64,000 nt of DNA from the NCBI GenBank assembly GCA_036877525.1, contig JAZGTH010000034.1, positions 5,574,501 through 5,638,500 of the forward strand, written 5' to 3'. Under the pieces are notes generated by a model that searched no databases, was not told the origin of the DNA, and saw only the letters and a program-made list of their open reading frames with translations. Made by a program: the position numbers and the translations under genes. This DNA comes from Chromobotia macracanthus (taxonomy: Eukaryota; Chordata; Actinopteri; Cypriniformes; Botiidae). Positions 32,375 to 44,699 of this stretch are shown piece by piece (position 1 is the first letter of the stretch; each line of letters opens with the position of its first letter).

Positions 32375-32676
32375 ACCCAGCACTGATCACCATATAAGCT
32401 GCCTTACAGCTCCTTCCTGGAATGAGCTTCCAGCCTCAACCTGATCTTCCGATACCATTACTACTTTAAAGAAACAAAACACCTGTTTTGCAGACACCTG
32501 ACTAATCCTTAATACTCTGATGTTTAACCACATATGAAAAAGGTCTACTGTATATCCTGTCCCCACTTGTAAATGTAGTTTTGAAGACTAGACTTGCTGG
32601 TTCTTAAGGCAAAATGTTTAATGTTCTCTCTCTTTGAAAGTTGTTGATTAAAGTGTCTGCTAAATAAATGTAAATA
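32375..32676 (+). mobile_element. L2-like LINE 3' end
   Basis: It reads CCTGGAATGAGCTTCCAGCC (WNELPAS), then CTGTTTTGCAGACACCTG and a tail AAAGTGTCTGCTAAATAAATG. It is probably the 3' end of the element at 30.7-31.7 kb, displaced by an insertion. Confidence 0.75.
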
Positions 32677-33054
32677 TAAAACAGAAATGTAAATGACTAG
32701 AATTTACTACCTTCTCGTAATTCACCATAGAAATATTTTTATTGTTTATAACTGCTGTAGCCCACCTATTTCCCGATCGATACAAAATGTTACATGCTTC
32801 TTTAGATTCACGAGATGCATGCGCTAACTTAGTTTTGTGGTGTTCTGGTTTTTTGTTTAGGGAATCTGGATTTTCTAAATTATCCTGTTGTAGCATTCCA
32901 AATTCAAAAGCTCAATATTTTTTAATATTGATATTTACCTAATAGGTGTTCAAGATAATTGAATGTGGTCATATACAATCATGATACCTTAGATACCTGC
33001 ATGCCAACTACAATGCCAAAGTCGATCAAGCTAACTTTGGAATAGTTAGTTATT

Positions 33055-33512
33055 TTAGTGTTTTTGCAGCATTATAACACCACCAAGAGGCCAGTCACTG
33101 TTGGATGCATAGATACCCTCTGTCTGCAAGCATAAAGTGCCCTGGAGGAGGGCAGAGTGACCTCCTGTCGAGTAAGCTGTGGCATCATGACCTGAACCAG
33201 GCCAGCACACAACGGTGTCAATAAAATGGCCTAGATAGTTACAAATAGCCTGCTCCTCAAGTAAGCTCTGTGTCTTGCCAGCCTTGCAAACCCATGACAA
33301 ACTCCCTCCATAACTTCTGAGGTCTTTAGGAGGTGAATTGCTTTGTAACAAATTTGCCAAATTTGCTTTGCCATTTCCTCCTCAGTGACTCTGTGGATAA
33401 TGTGGTGGACAGTGTAAGGTTGCATCCGAACATTCTGGGGTGATACCACCTTGTATGATGCCCCACTTGCCAGCCAGAAGAGAAACACCAGGGCCCTTAT
33501 AGGGCACAACAT
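33055..33512 (-). pseudogene. PIF/Harbinger transposase (HARBI1-like) relic
   Basis: Minus-strand frames read FLFWLASGASYKVVS, YTVHHIIHRVTEEEM and VCHGFARLARHRAYL, then shift to FIDTVVCWPGSGHDA, where GYPGSxHD is the second catalytic Asp region of Harbinger nucleases. The first Asp segment (GAIDG) is missing between the two halves. No terminal repeats are visible. Confidence 0.75.
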
Positions 33513-33519
33513 TGGTGTC

Positions 33520-34830
33520 TGTTTATTTTTTAAAAATCTGGTGGAACTGTCAAGGCCTCACACTAAAATTACAGATGTGGAGACCACTTGGTTAGTTTAA
33601 TAAAGACTTAAAGTCCATGAAATGATGAAAGGACTACATGATGGAATACATAATTGTAACATTAGATCATTTCCTTCTGATCATACTGATCACATTCATT
33701 AAAAGGAAAATTCACAAAATGTAAACTTCCTTCAATTCTTTGTTCCTGACTTATACGACGTAAATTTTTTGTTCCTAATCTATACGATGTTGCAAAATAG
33801 TTAATGATAGTTACAATTTTTGTCCTGCCGGTAGTTATGTTCACATGGACACCTTGAAATAATTTAGACCGGATGAATCAGAATATAGCGTTTTATCTGA
33901 ACGCTCTGTAAGGCGATCAGGTTGATGTGATAGGGTTAGTATAATCTTTTGACATGAAAACACTGCATTAATATTCAGAGTTTACCATTACATCTTTTTT
34001 ATTTTTAAAGGGGTTCTATTATGCATTATTTACTTTTTAAACTTTAGTTAGTGTGTAATGTTGCTGTTTGAGCATAAACAATATCCACAAAGTCACAACG
34101 CTTAAAGTTTACTGCAAAGGGAGATATTCTCTTTAACCAAAGGACTATAATAAACAGATGCAAAAACTACAGTGCTCTTCTTCCTGGTTTTGTGATTTTA
34201 TCATGCCCAGAATTTGATTAAACTCCATCCCTCCATGTCAATTCATTTCTGAACAATGTGAACCTTCAGCAAGTAAGTCCACACCGTTTGCTTACTGCTT
34301 ACTTGTCACTGCAGTTTACACACTACTTAAATACTTTCAACATGTGAACATTCCCTCTCGAGCTTCTAAAAAAATAGAAAAGAATAATATTTTGAACTGG
34401 GTAGTTAATGGCTATTCACCCTAAAAATGATAACTATAAAGATAACTATAATAGTAACTATATCAGTGTCTACACTAACAGACAATAATGCTGTTTTATC
34501 TAAGATCATGCTCTGTGGTAAATGTGTGAATGCTTTAGATACAAATAGATTCTGAATGGCTGTCAATGTTTAATCATTCTATAACTGAAAAAAGTAATCC
34601 AAACTATAATTCCTCTGTCATTAGTTGTGATGTGGATTCCCTTACATTTGAAATGATTTTTAAAACTGTAAGGTTTTGTCCTTAGTGTGAACAGGTCTTT
34701 TGTGTTCTGAAATCTGTAGGTTTTTACTGAAGAGTAACCTGTATGATTAAATATCAAGAACATTTGGTTCTTTATTTCATTAACTCTAAATACATTACTG
34801 GACGTTCGCAAGTTTATTACCCAAACTCAA
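33520..34830. other. intergenic sequence with a probable dispersed repeat
   Basis: Positions 34020-34140 (TTAGTTAGTGTGTAATGTTG, then GTTTGAGCATAAACAA) resemble a repeat common in cyprinid-type genomes, recalled from memory and not checked. The rest is unrecognised. Confidence 0.35.
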
Positions 34831-34834
34831 GTTG

Positions 34835-34930
34835 GTCAAAATGCAACAGCCAGAGATCCTACAAAAACTTAAAAGGACATTAGCCCAAGCAAAACTTCAT
34901 TGGCTGTCTAAAGTATTGCATTTTATAATC
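34835..34930 (+). mobile_element. short LINE ORF2 fragment
   Basis: VKMQQPEILQ..., then AKLHWLSKVLHFIIL, is a decayed form of the C-terminal KLHWLPV motif of L2-like LINEs. Confidence 0.5.
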
Positions 34931-34947
34931 TTGCTGACTACCTGCAG

Positions 34948-37900
34948 ATAAAGAATCTTTGACAAAAATACATCTTATAATAATTTATGTTAAACTTACG
35001 TTTGAAATAAAAAGATTATGTACCATTTTTTCTTGTTATAATGTGAGTTTACTTTTAACAGTTGTAATTTAATAAATTTAACAAATGGTAATCTGTTAAA
35101 CAGATATTTTACTATTAAATCTTAAATCATAAGGTGCATAAGGTGGCCTATTTTATATAAACATATAAAAAGATAATACTATCATAATCATAACCTTTAT
35201 AGGTAAACTTCACATTTAGAACAAGAACTCTTTACTCTGTGTACCTCTACAATAATATTTTAATGATCTCATGGCGTCCACCGCTTACAGACACATTTAC
35301 TTTTCACAGTTTACCCCGAGTCAATTGAGCAACAAAGGCTGAAAATTTGTGTCAGGTTATGTGTTAAGAGTTTGGTGCGTCAGTCTCTCTCACTAGAAGC
35401 ATTTTTATTCTTTAGACATCTCAACAACAGTTTAGAGAAACTCAAGAAGTTCCGTGAAAAATGGCTTTCCAACCTGTATGTATACATTTTGTATTTTATA
35501 TATTTGTAAGAATATACATTAAAAATACTGTGATGTTTACTGTTATATGATATTATATGAACTGTTTTGTGTAATGCTCCAGGTAGATCAAACAACATTA
35601 TCCATAAAAAACCTATCAACTGGGTATGTTTTATCTATTTGTCAGCATTGTCATATGTTTTTGACTCAATGCAGGTATTAAATATTATATTTTGACACAA
35701 AGCAACTGAGCATAACAATACTAATGGCCACTCTGGCTATAATAAGTCCTCTCTGTATGTATTTGAAAACAAGCTGTAGTTTTTCTGTGTGTGGTTGATA
35801 CATTTTTTTTATTTCCATATAGATTGTGAACTGGATCATGTAATCCCTCTGAAATACAGGTAAGCAGCAAAACGTAATTGCATTTAAGAGCTTCTAAGAA
35901 CTCTTATATCTTGTTTATATTCAGGTTCACAAATGACTAACAATGTGACTACAGCATACAAGAAAATTTTGGACTTATGCCAAAAATACGTTTCTTTTTC
36001 TTAAGTGATTGGGGTGTCAATGTTCAGTTATGTTTTCAGCTCTTATAAAGTTCCTGATTTAAAGGTAGCATGGATCGTTACCACAAAATTTAGTCATCTC
36101 ATTCAGACAAACACTTTTTCGGGTACCCATTAGTTTTTTATGGATAATGTTGTTTGATCTACCTGGAGCATTACACACAACAGATTTAATTTCATCATTA
36201 AATATCACAGTATTTTTAATGTATGTTCTTACAAATATATAACATATGAAATGGATACATACTGTTAGGCCGGAAAGCCTAGTTTCTCTTAACCGTTGTG
36301 GAGATGTCTAAATAAGAAGGCTTCTAGAGAGATACTGATGCACCAAACTCTTAACACATATCTTATAACAGAAGTTTTCAAACATCAAAGATTTAAGGGT
36401 TAAACTGTTAGAAAACAAAACTTATAAAGGGTGTACGAAACAACGGCAGTGGCCTAAATTATTTCTAATAAAACAGACAAAACAAAAGCCACATGAGCAT
36501 ACGTGAGAAATCTGCACATCTTGCCACATCAATGCATCACACATATTATGCATCACACATATTATACACCGTTCACATTTAATCTCTTTTATGCATATTA
36601 ATCAGTAAATAGACTAAATGTAACAATATAGGTCTACACTTTGAAAAGGGTACAATACTTTTCATGCCATGTTGGGAGAATAAAATGAGCAAAACTCACT
36701 CTTATCCGAGCCTCTGGATTATCAATCACGTGGAAATTGGCACGTGCGATCTCGCCTATCCTTGTTCTCCCCTCTTAACAGTATAAAACACAACAATTAC
36801 TGCATATTCCTCCCATACATGTACTAAACTGCACTATTTTACATTATAACAGCCTTCAAAACATATTTTGAATGAAGTCACGCTTAATTTAGGTTGAAGA
36901 TCTCTCACGTGCAGCAAAACACTAATATAGACAACCGAATTAAGTTATCCACCCGGTACAGTCACACAACGGAAAACACCACAGGTCCACGAGGTAATAA
37001 CCAGCTTGTATTATATCCATTTAGCCGTTTTATTAAGTTATTTATTTTTATTAAGTGCTGCTACCTGTGCGCTCTCCGTTTATCCATTTTACACACCCCC
37101 TCCCTCTCGTGCTCATACTCACACTCTTAAAGGGGACAGCACGAGTAACTGCATGATAGAAAAGCGTGAGAAGTTACCAGGGGAATTAAATAACGGGCTA
37201 TTCCTGCCTGGTTACATATATCTAAAATGTATTTGCTAATTCTTATAAAGATTTAACTTAAGATGAAAACATTTTTCAGTGTTTCAAATGATGAAACATT
37301 TATTGTAGAAGTACTAAGTAAAGAGTTAATCTTGTTCTAAATGTGAAGTTTACCTATAAAGATATTTAATGTGACAATTCAAAGTCACCCAGAGGCTGAT
37401 TCTTTATCTGAGGTGTGATACTTTGAACATCTAGACAGTGTGTGTACACCCAAACACACACAGGATTTTCTTATCCCACTATGTCAGGCAGATGAACATC
37501 TGCAGATGAACAACAGGTGTTTAAATTAAAACAATGCTAAACCTGCATATTTACCTGCATATTTAAAACTATGATTACGGTGTCAGTATATCTTTATTTT
37601 TAATTTATTCAAAATTAAAAGTAGTCTGCAACATTTTACAGATTTATCTTTAAATATATTCTAAAAGTAAACATTTAAAAAGAAAAATTAAAGATTGTGT
37701 ACAAGTGTTTCTATTTTCCATTTGTAAAAGGTTTATATAAAAGATAAAAGTCCAAAATTTCATGAACATTTTTCAAGTCCAAAGATTCACCCAGAAACGT
37801 TTTTTTGGCTGAGCAGATACAGCGAGAGTTGTTAACACAAAAACAAGGATTATGATAGCATTATCTTTTTTATATGTCTGTATAAAATAGGCCACCTTTA

Positions 37901-38074
37901 AGATATAGTCAAATGTCTGTTTAAAACTAATCATTGATTAAATGTATTTAATTACAACTGTTAAAAGTAAACGCTTTTGAAATAAAAAGAAGATTATGTA
38001 CCATTTTTTCTTGTTATAATGTGAAAGTTTAACCTAAATTAGTATAAGATGTATTTTTGTCAAAGATTCTTTAT
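34948..38074. repeat. large inverted repeat (foldback), about 3.1 kb
   Basis: Outer ends 34948-34979 and 38043-38074 are perfect 32-bp inverted copies. Inner ends 35562-35611 and 36133-36183 are inverted copies with one or two differences. Intermediate matches pair 35205-35245 with 37320-37365 and 35365-35520 with 36210-36360. The left arm is about 0.7 kb. The right arm is about 1.9 kb because of two extra blocks (about 36365-37315 and 37370-37840). The loop is about 0.5 kb. No transposase was recognised. It may be a foldback transposon or two inverted copies of one element. Confidence 0.8.
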
Positions 38075-38142
38075 ATGAGGCATGCAGCTCAGTGGAAGTG
38101 GAGGGACTCTATGGGTGTCAATACACACCTAATGAATATTCT

Positions 38143-38715
38143 TCCCAGTCAGAAAGAACAAGTTGGGGGCTTGGTCTTTAATCAGAAAACTGGAATCAGA
38201 AAACTAGATGAAGACAGAATGCTAAACCCTGATTAAGCATTTTTTTTTTTTTTACTTTTGTCAAAATGTAATTTTTTGATTATCTAGACATCTAGTACAA
38301 GCATTAGATTCATTAACACCCACATTAAGAACATTCTTCACTCTGGATAGGTATCTCCCCAAAGCAGGAGTCAGACAGGATGTGGGATCATGTGCTGTTA
38401 AGAGCATTATTCTTTGTTTTAACCCCCTCTATAAAACCATTAGAAGCAAACCTTAGGAGGTAACGATACAAATGCATTAGAATGGCCACACTCCCCCAGT
38501 CAGGAAAAATAAGTTGGAGGGCATGGTCTTTATTAAAAAAAACTAGATGAAGGCACAGTATACTAAACTCTGATTAAGCATTTTTTACTTTTGTCAAAAT
38601 GTTATTTTTTGATTATCTAGACATCTAGTGCAACCATTAGATTAACAACCAATGACATTTGTCACTCTGTATATGTATCTTCCCAAGCCAGAAGAACATC
38701 AGACAAGATGGAACC
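38143..38715 (+). repeat. direct repeat, two copies about 353 bp apart
   Basis: Copies at 38143-38390 and 38496-38715 share CCCAGTCAG, GGTCTTTA, CTAGATGAAG, CTGATTAAGCATTTTTT and TTGATTATCTAGACATCTAG, with moderate divergence. Nature unknown; LTR remnants are possible. Confidence 0.75.
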
Positions 38716-38739
38716 TTCTTCTCTTTGTTAATGTGTCAT

Positions 38740-40310
38740 TTCTATGTCTCTATGTCTCTTTGATTTAACTTTAGAGGCATCAAAACATGGACCCTCTTCC
38801 TCCCACAGTCAAAAAGACAAACAAATTGTGACCCCGACCTTCTGCTGCATCCCCGTTTTAACCCATTTTAACAAGACTCACTGCAGAGTCAAGACTCACT
38901 GCAAAACGGGAACAGCTGTTAGAGTTCATTACAAGGGAGGCGTTTCCCTTAACCATTTCGTCTCCAAACCTGACTCCCCGCCAGCAGTGACGACGAAACC
39001 ACACCCCGCTTTCCACATACCCCCATCACCCGACTCTAGGGAGGGCCAGGGAGCAATCCAGCCTGTGCCCACTCCCCTCCATTTTTGGAGAGGAAGTCCG
39101 CCACAGACATCTGTGCCCCCGTCCTGTGGACCACCTGAAATTTAAAGGGTTGTAATGCTAGATACCAACGGGTGATCCGGGCATTTGTATCTTTTTATGC
39201 AGTGGAGCCACTGGAGCGGTGCGTGGTCCAAACAGAGGGTGAAAGCCCGTCCCAACAGGTAGTACCTAAGAATGAGAACCGCCCACTTGATGGCTAGACA
39301 TTCCTTCTCTATGGTGCTGTATTTAGTCACTGTCATGGAGAGCTTACGACTAATATACAGCACCGGGCGCTCATCGCTCCCCACCCGCTGGGACAGTACT
39401 GCTCCCAGCCCTCGGTCCGATGCGTCCGTCTGCAGGATGAAAGGGAGAGAAAATTTAGGAGAGTGCAATAATGCATCCTTCACCATTGTAAAAGCCCGTT
39501 GGCACTGCTCCGTCCACTGGACCGGGTCTGGAGCTCAGTCAAGGGGCTGGTGATGCCTGAATAATTTGGTACAAACCGTCTACAATTGCCCACCAGACCC
39601 AAGAACTGTCTCCCCTCCTTTTTGGTCTTAGGACGTGGACAGGTTGCAACAGCTGCAGTTTTATCAATTTGGGGCTGCACCTGTCCATGTCCCAAGTGTA
39701 AGCCGCCCCACGCGCAGAGACCTCAAGACCGCCCGTAAATGTTGCATATGCTGCCACCAGTCATTACCGTATATGATGATATCATTTAGGCATGCGGCGG
39801 CATATGCCTGATGGGGTCATAGGACCCGGTCCATGAGGCGCTTAAATGTGGCTGGTGCTCCGAATAGCCCGAACGGAAGCATGACGAACTGGTGTAAACC
39901 AAACATTGTGGTAAAGACTGTTTTCTCTTGAGACATTGGCGTTAGGGGATTTGCCAATATCCCTTTGTCAAATACAGTGTTGAATAAAATCAAGCCGTGC
40001 CTAACCGATCACGCAACTCATCAACCTGGGGCATTGGATAAGCATCGAATTTCGACACTGCGTTCACCTTTCAATAGTCAACACAGAACCTGACCAAGCC
40101 GTCCGTCTTAGGGACCAAAACTATCGGTCTGGACCAGTCACTGTGCGACTCTTCTATCATGCCCATTTGTAGAATTCATCCTGAACTACTTTTTCTTGTG
40201 TTTGGGTAAATGATGGAATGCCTGGAACGTCGACCCCTGGAGATGTCTCAATGTGGTGTTCTATGAGGTTGTCGCCAGCTGCACAGAGACCTCCTCTCTC
40301 TCCATTGAAT
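38740..40310 (-). mobile_element. Ty3/gypsy relic (RT to RNase H)
   Basis: On the minus strand: RT fingers SHSDWSRPIVLVPKTDG (about 40140), then DAYPMPQVDELRDRLG, LPFGLFGAPATFKRLMD, a degraded catalytic box CLNDIIIYG, FLGLVGNCRRFVPNYS, and RNase H ILQTDASDRGLGAVLSQ to LCLDHAPLQWL (39142-39486). The polypurine-side end is FQVVHRTGAQMSVADFLS. Integrase is absent. Frameshifts and stops occur throughout. Confidence 0.85.
39142..39486 (-). pseudogene. gypsy RNase H fragment
   Basis: 114 codons are open, containing QTDASDRGLGAVLSQ (catalytic Asp), YSTIEKECLAIKWAV (catalytic Glu) and LDHAPLQWL. This is the longest intact piece of the element; it has no start or stop context of its own. Confidence 0.8.
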
Positions 40311-42960
40311 CAAACGCATTGACTAGACATAATGTAACATCAACACATCTTAAACTGAATTTAAAAAACATTTGAACTTATTTGAGTTAAATTTAACTAA
40401 TTCACAATGACTATATTCTTCTACACTATACAATATGCACTTTTTGTAAGGGTATTGCTTTCCCAAATGCTATGCTTAAATATTTTTGTTTTTAAAACAA
40501 AAGCATTTTCCAGATGAGAGTAATGACGATTTAAATGCATGTGCTGTGACCATTGAGTAAATAAAGTGCCAGCATTTATACACCTCACTATTTATACTAC
40601 ATTATATATAATTTCAGTACAACCAAAGCATAGTATAACCACTTCATACAGTTTAACCACTTTATTGTATAAAGTGCTATATAAATAAAGGTGACTTGAC
40701 TTGAATAGAGTAATCCTGTAATCGCTGATCTCTTGGGATTTTACCATAAACAGTCTTTAGAATTTACTCAACAATTTAAGCTATAAAAAAAAAACATTTT
40801 TATGTGGGGCCCATGTGGGTTTAAAATAGGCTAAAATATGATTGTCCACAAGTTCCATAATGTCCCTATGCCAGTGCCTGTGGGGTTTTATGCAGAATTT
40901 CACTAGGTCCAGGCACAACTAGGAAACAAACATCTGGGTCCCATCTTCCCAAGCTTATTCTAGGAACTACATGGGCTGGAATGCAAGTGGAATTGTCTGC
41001 TTTCTATAAATGGGTCTATGGCAATTTCTCAAAAGTCAAATTTTGCTTGGTGTTGCGGTGTTATGCTAGAGCGGCTCCAGTTGATCACTACATGTAAGAT
41101 TAATCTACACAGCAAACACTTGGATGTTTTCTGTGTGTTTATACTACTGAGTGTAAAAACTGCACGGTGTTGCAAATTTTTTTTTTTGTTCATTTAAAGT
41201 AATCATTATGGTAATTAGTGTTTCCTTCAGTTTGGGCCCCTTCATGTTCATTAACGTAATTCTCTTTCAGCATTTGAAGTATTGTTTCAATAAGAGCACC
41301 TGTGCATTGTTTACAAAGAGAATGTGACTGATAAAGAAGCAGATTAGCTAAAATTGTAAACTTTTAAACATGCAGCTAAGTATGAACCTTTTGTAATAAA
41401 TGTAAGAAACGTTGTTAGAATTAGTTGAGGAGATGTTGTCAGATTATGCAGACTCTGTAAAATTATGATATGCAGATTATGTCAAGTATTATTACTAGGA
41501 CAAAGTGACCAAATCAGCTTTCAAAGACAATCAATTTCAGTAAGAATTCATAGTTGGCCATTGAGACACACTTAGACAGCAACATGCAACATACAAACCT
41601 CAGCAATGGTAACAACAACACAGCATTCAGATAAACAGATACACTGAACATCACAAAACAAGCTACTAAAAAGTCACCACAAAAACAATAGTAAGACAGT
41701 TCAGCTGCATTTATTGTTTAATTTATGCCACATTGAATGCTGGGTACACATCCCAGCATGCATTGTGGCAAAAATAAATCGAAGCTTGAAATTGTGTTTA
41801 TTATGCTGATGGTTGATGTCCAAGTAATACAGTTGCTTACAGCTCCTCAGTGTGTTCAAAATGGTGATAAAGCTGATTTTGACTACATGTTCCTAAAAGA
41901 CCGCTTTTAAAAATAAATGAAAACTCTAAAACTAAAAGTCTTAAAACTCAAACATTACACAATATAAACACAATATAAAGTGTTTTGTAATTAGTACAGT
42001 ATAAGTATACATACAGTACAGTGTACATATACAGTATAAGGCTGACAACTCTTTTTTTCTGTAAATTGTTCAAATACCATTTATATGTATTTTTTTTGTT
42101 TTTTTTCCAAAACAATGTCCAGTATTGTGTTGTAAATTTACAGCACTACAGTAATAAACTGCTCTTTAATTTATGATAATACTTTAATTGTAATTGCAAT
42201 TAAAATGTCAGATCATAGCATCCTCCATCAGAATCATGCTCTTGCACTGTGTCATGTATGTGTATCGGAGAATAACACAGAAGGGAAAAAAATGTTGAAT
42301 TATGTTTTTTTTGTTGTTGTTTTCTTGCTGCTTCATAAAATTAAGTTTGAACCACTCTGACAGGTCTTACGGGTGTGGAACAACATGAGGGTAATTATTG
42401 ACCGAATTTCCATTATAGGGTGAACTATCCCTTTAAGGTCTGAAACTTGCAGGATGCATTAATGATAACAAGACCTTTTATATGTCAAAAGATTAAGGGA
42501 AATTTAATTCCTTATGTCATGACCCCTTTAAGTGCTATAATGTAAATATTGTGACAATAGTATGGTTCCTTCTTTCACTTCCTCTGGCCAAAGTAAAATG
42601 GGTCATAACTTCACAAAGAAAAGGTAAATTATCACACTAAATACATGTCATATGTATGTCATATCCTATCAATATCCTATCATATATACCTATCAATCAA
42701 TGAGTATTTTAACATTTACAGACTTCACTGTAAGCACTTTCCCCAGATTTAAACTGTTTGAAAGAAACAACTAATGTTAGTTGAACTTATCACATTGTTA
42801 CCAGCGTTAAGTGCAGTTTGAAAAGTAGTAATGCTGCTTTAATGTCAGTTGGCACTCACTAACAAAATGTACATTTGCACTATAAATTGTACCTCTGTTG
42901 CATACTCAGTTTATAATATTATTTGTAAATTTTATTAAAGTTTTTAATTGTTACAGTCAA
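40311..42960. other. intergenic sequence
   Basis: AT-rich with no supported gene. A LINE-type 3' tail (AAAGTGCTATATAAATAAAG) lies at 40670-40692, and poly(T) patches at 41177 and 42090. Confidence 0.45.
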
Positions 42961-42964
42961 AGTA

Positions 42965-43140
42965 CACTTGGGCCAACTGAGTCCCAAATAGTATTTAAAC
43001 AGTACACTTACAATATAGTACTAGTAGTACTTACTACATACTACAAATTTTAAAATATACTTGAATTTAGTATTTAGTAAAGTATACTTAACAAAATAAA
43101 CTATACTAAAGTATACTTTTAATTTGTAATGGTAAGTTTA
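42965..43140. repeat. AGTATACT-rich repeat
   Basis: The segment is dense in AGTATACT and AGTACTT palindromic words (TAGTACTAGTAGTACTTA, AAAGTATACTT). It looks like the interior of a small inverted-repeat element, but its ends are not clear. Confidence 0.5.
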
Positions 43141-43724
43141 TGTATTTATGACTGTAGTAATGAAAAATTGTTGTTCAGTAAGTTTTTAAACTGTAAAGTC
43201 AGCAAACAATGCCACATTATTTAAAGGAATGCAGGTTTTGTAGGGTGTTAGGGTGCTTCTATTAACATGTATGAAAGAGATCAATGAACATTTGCTGTTT
43301 ACCCTCAGTCACCCAAGGTGTAGGTGACATTGTTCCACAGTAAAACAGTAATTAGGATTTTTAGCCGAAACTGTATTTTTAACTGTATATTTACATATAA
43401 ATGTAAACATAATGTGCTGATAAAATATCAGGTCTTCTAATTATATATATCTTCTAACATAACTATATGTTGCACTGATTTGATTTCATATAAAAAAGAC
43501 TGAAATCAGAAGTGGCTTCCATTGCAATAGACTTAAAGCAGAAGCAATTTCTGTTTTCAGTCTATTACAATGGCACTTAGCAGTAATAGACTGAAAACAA
43601 AAGTGACTTAATTTTCAGTCTATCAAAGTGGCACCTAGCTGCATTTGACAACACATAACTCAGCCATTGCACTGCTCTTGTAGTGGGCAGCACTTTACAA
43701 TATTGTTTTATTTCCATTATTCTA

Positions 43725-44585
43725 ATGGGTTTCAGCACGTGTCCTCTGTGCAGGCATGAGTATGCTCAGCTTAGCCAACACCTCAGTGTGTCTCACAAGG
43801 TCACCAACTTGGAGGAAAGGAAGCTCCTCATGGCTCTTGTGTCAGGCAGGGTCAACATCCGTGAGGGACGTTGCCCTGTCCCGGGCTGCTCAATGGAGAC
43901 AAAGCGACTGGACAGGCACCTTGGCCACCACCGCGAACTGTCAGCAGAGGATCGCCTCAAAGTTGTGATGGACTGCAAGAAGCGGAAGATTATTTCTCAG
44001 CTGGCTGCCCTAAGATCATCTAACCTCCAGGTCCCCATGGTCTCCACACTAGACCTACAGAAAGAGGAGGAGGTAAGTGGAGATGCTCCTGAAGAGAACG
44101 AGGTCAGTGTGGACGCTCCTGAAGAGGAAGTCAGTGTAAATGCCCTGGAAGAGGAGTGTCAATCAATAAGGTGCCGTAAGGAGAGGCTGTTGTTGCAGGC
44201 AGAGCTGGCTGACCTGTATAAACAGGTTGACACTTTGGCCTCAGGCCTCAATGAGGTCACACAACAGTGCAGAGCCATGCATCAGGTGTCAGAGGAGATG
44301 AGACGGGTGACAAGGAGTCTTCTAAAGGATGTCAGGACAGAGGACAAATCAACCACCCCTAAAGTCACCTTACCACCTCCACTGGAGTCTGATGAAGTGA
44401 GTTCTCCTTTCTTGTTGTTTTGTGAGGGGGCATTTGTTCAATTCAGTGCTATTATCTCTCTCTTGTGTTTTTACTTGCAGTGCTCGGCCAACGCGACCAA
44501 ACCTGGAGCTGTCCAGAAGCCAGATGGCATCAGAAACCTCAGCATGACCCAACAAAGAGCTGTTGTGGTCTTAACTCGGGTTTAA
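43725..44585 (+). CDS. two-exon zinc-finger/coiled-coil protein, function unknown
   Basis: Exons 43725-44396 and 44481-44585; the 84-bp intron (GAA|GTGAGT ... TTGCAG|TGC) is phase 0 and itself open, so retention keeps the frame. Start MGFSTCPLC is the first ATG. Two zinc-finger-like motifs lie at the N-terminus: CPLC-x9-H-x4-H and CPVPGC-x9-H-x2/3-H. A tandem acidic repeat follows (VSGDAPEENE, VSVDAPEEE, VSVNALEEE), then a coiled coil (ERLLLQAELADLYKQVDTL). A poly(A) signal follows at 44694. The N-terminal region resembles multi-copy fish proteins I cannot name with certainty; it may be mobile-element derived. Spliced length is about 258 residues. Confidence 0.6.
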   Translation: MGFSTCPLCRHEYAQLSQHLSVSHKVTNLEERKLLMALVSGRVNIREGRCPVPGCSMETKRLDRHLGHHRELSAEDRLKVVMDCKKRKIISQLAALRSSNLQVPMVSTLDLQKEEEVSGDAPEENEVSVDAPEEEVSVNALEEECQSIRCRKERLLLQAELADLYKQVDTLASGLNEVTQQCRAMHQVSEEMRRVTRSLLKDVRTEDKSTTPKVTLPPPLESDEVSSPFLLFCEGAFVQFSAIISLLCFYLQCSANATKPGAVQKPDGIRNLSMTQQRAVVVLTRV

Positions 44586-44693
44586 GAGCTTGTACCTTGA
44601 AAGTTAATATTGCCCAAGGTGTCATGTTTTTGAGTTAAATCAGCAGTATTTGTTTTTAAATTCAGTTGTTTTTCATTTTGTTTGCATTGTTAA

Positions 44694-44699
44694 AATAAA
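44694..44699 (+). terminator. poly(A) signal of the zinc-finger gene
   Basis: AATAAA lies about 110 bases after the stop codon, followed by a T-rich stretch (TTGTCTTTGTTTC). Confidence 0.55.

Noticed and set aside
38744..39145. 133-codon proline-rich plus-strand frame
   Set aside because: It lies antisense to the end of the minus-strand gypsy relic, whose FQVVHRTGAQM motif is clear.
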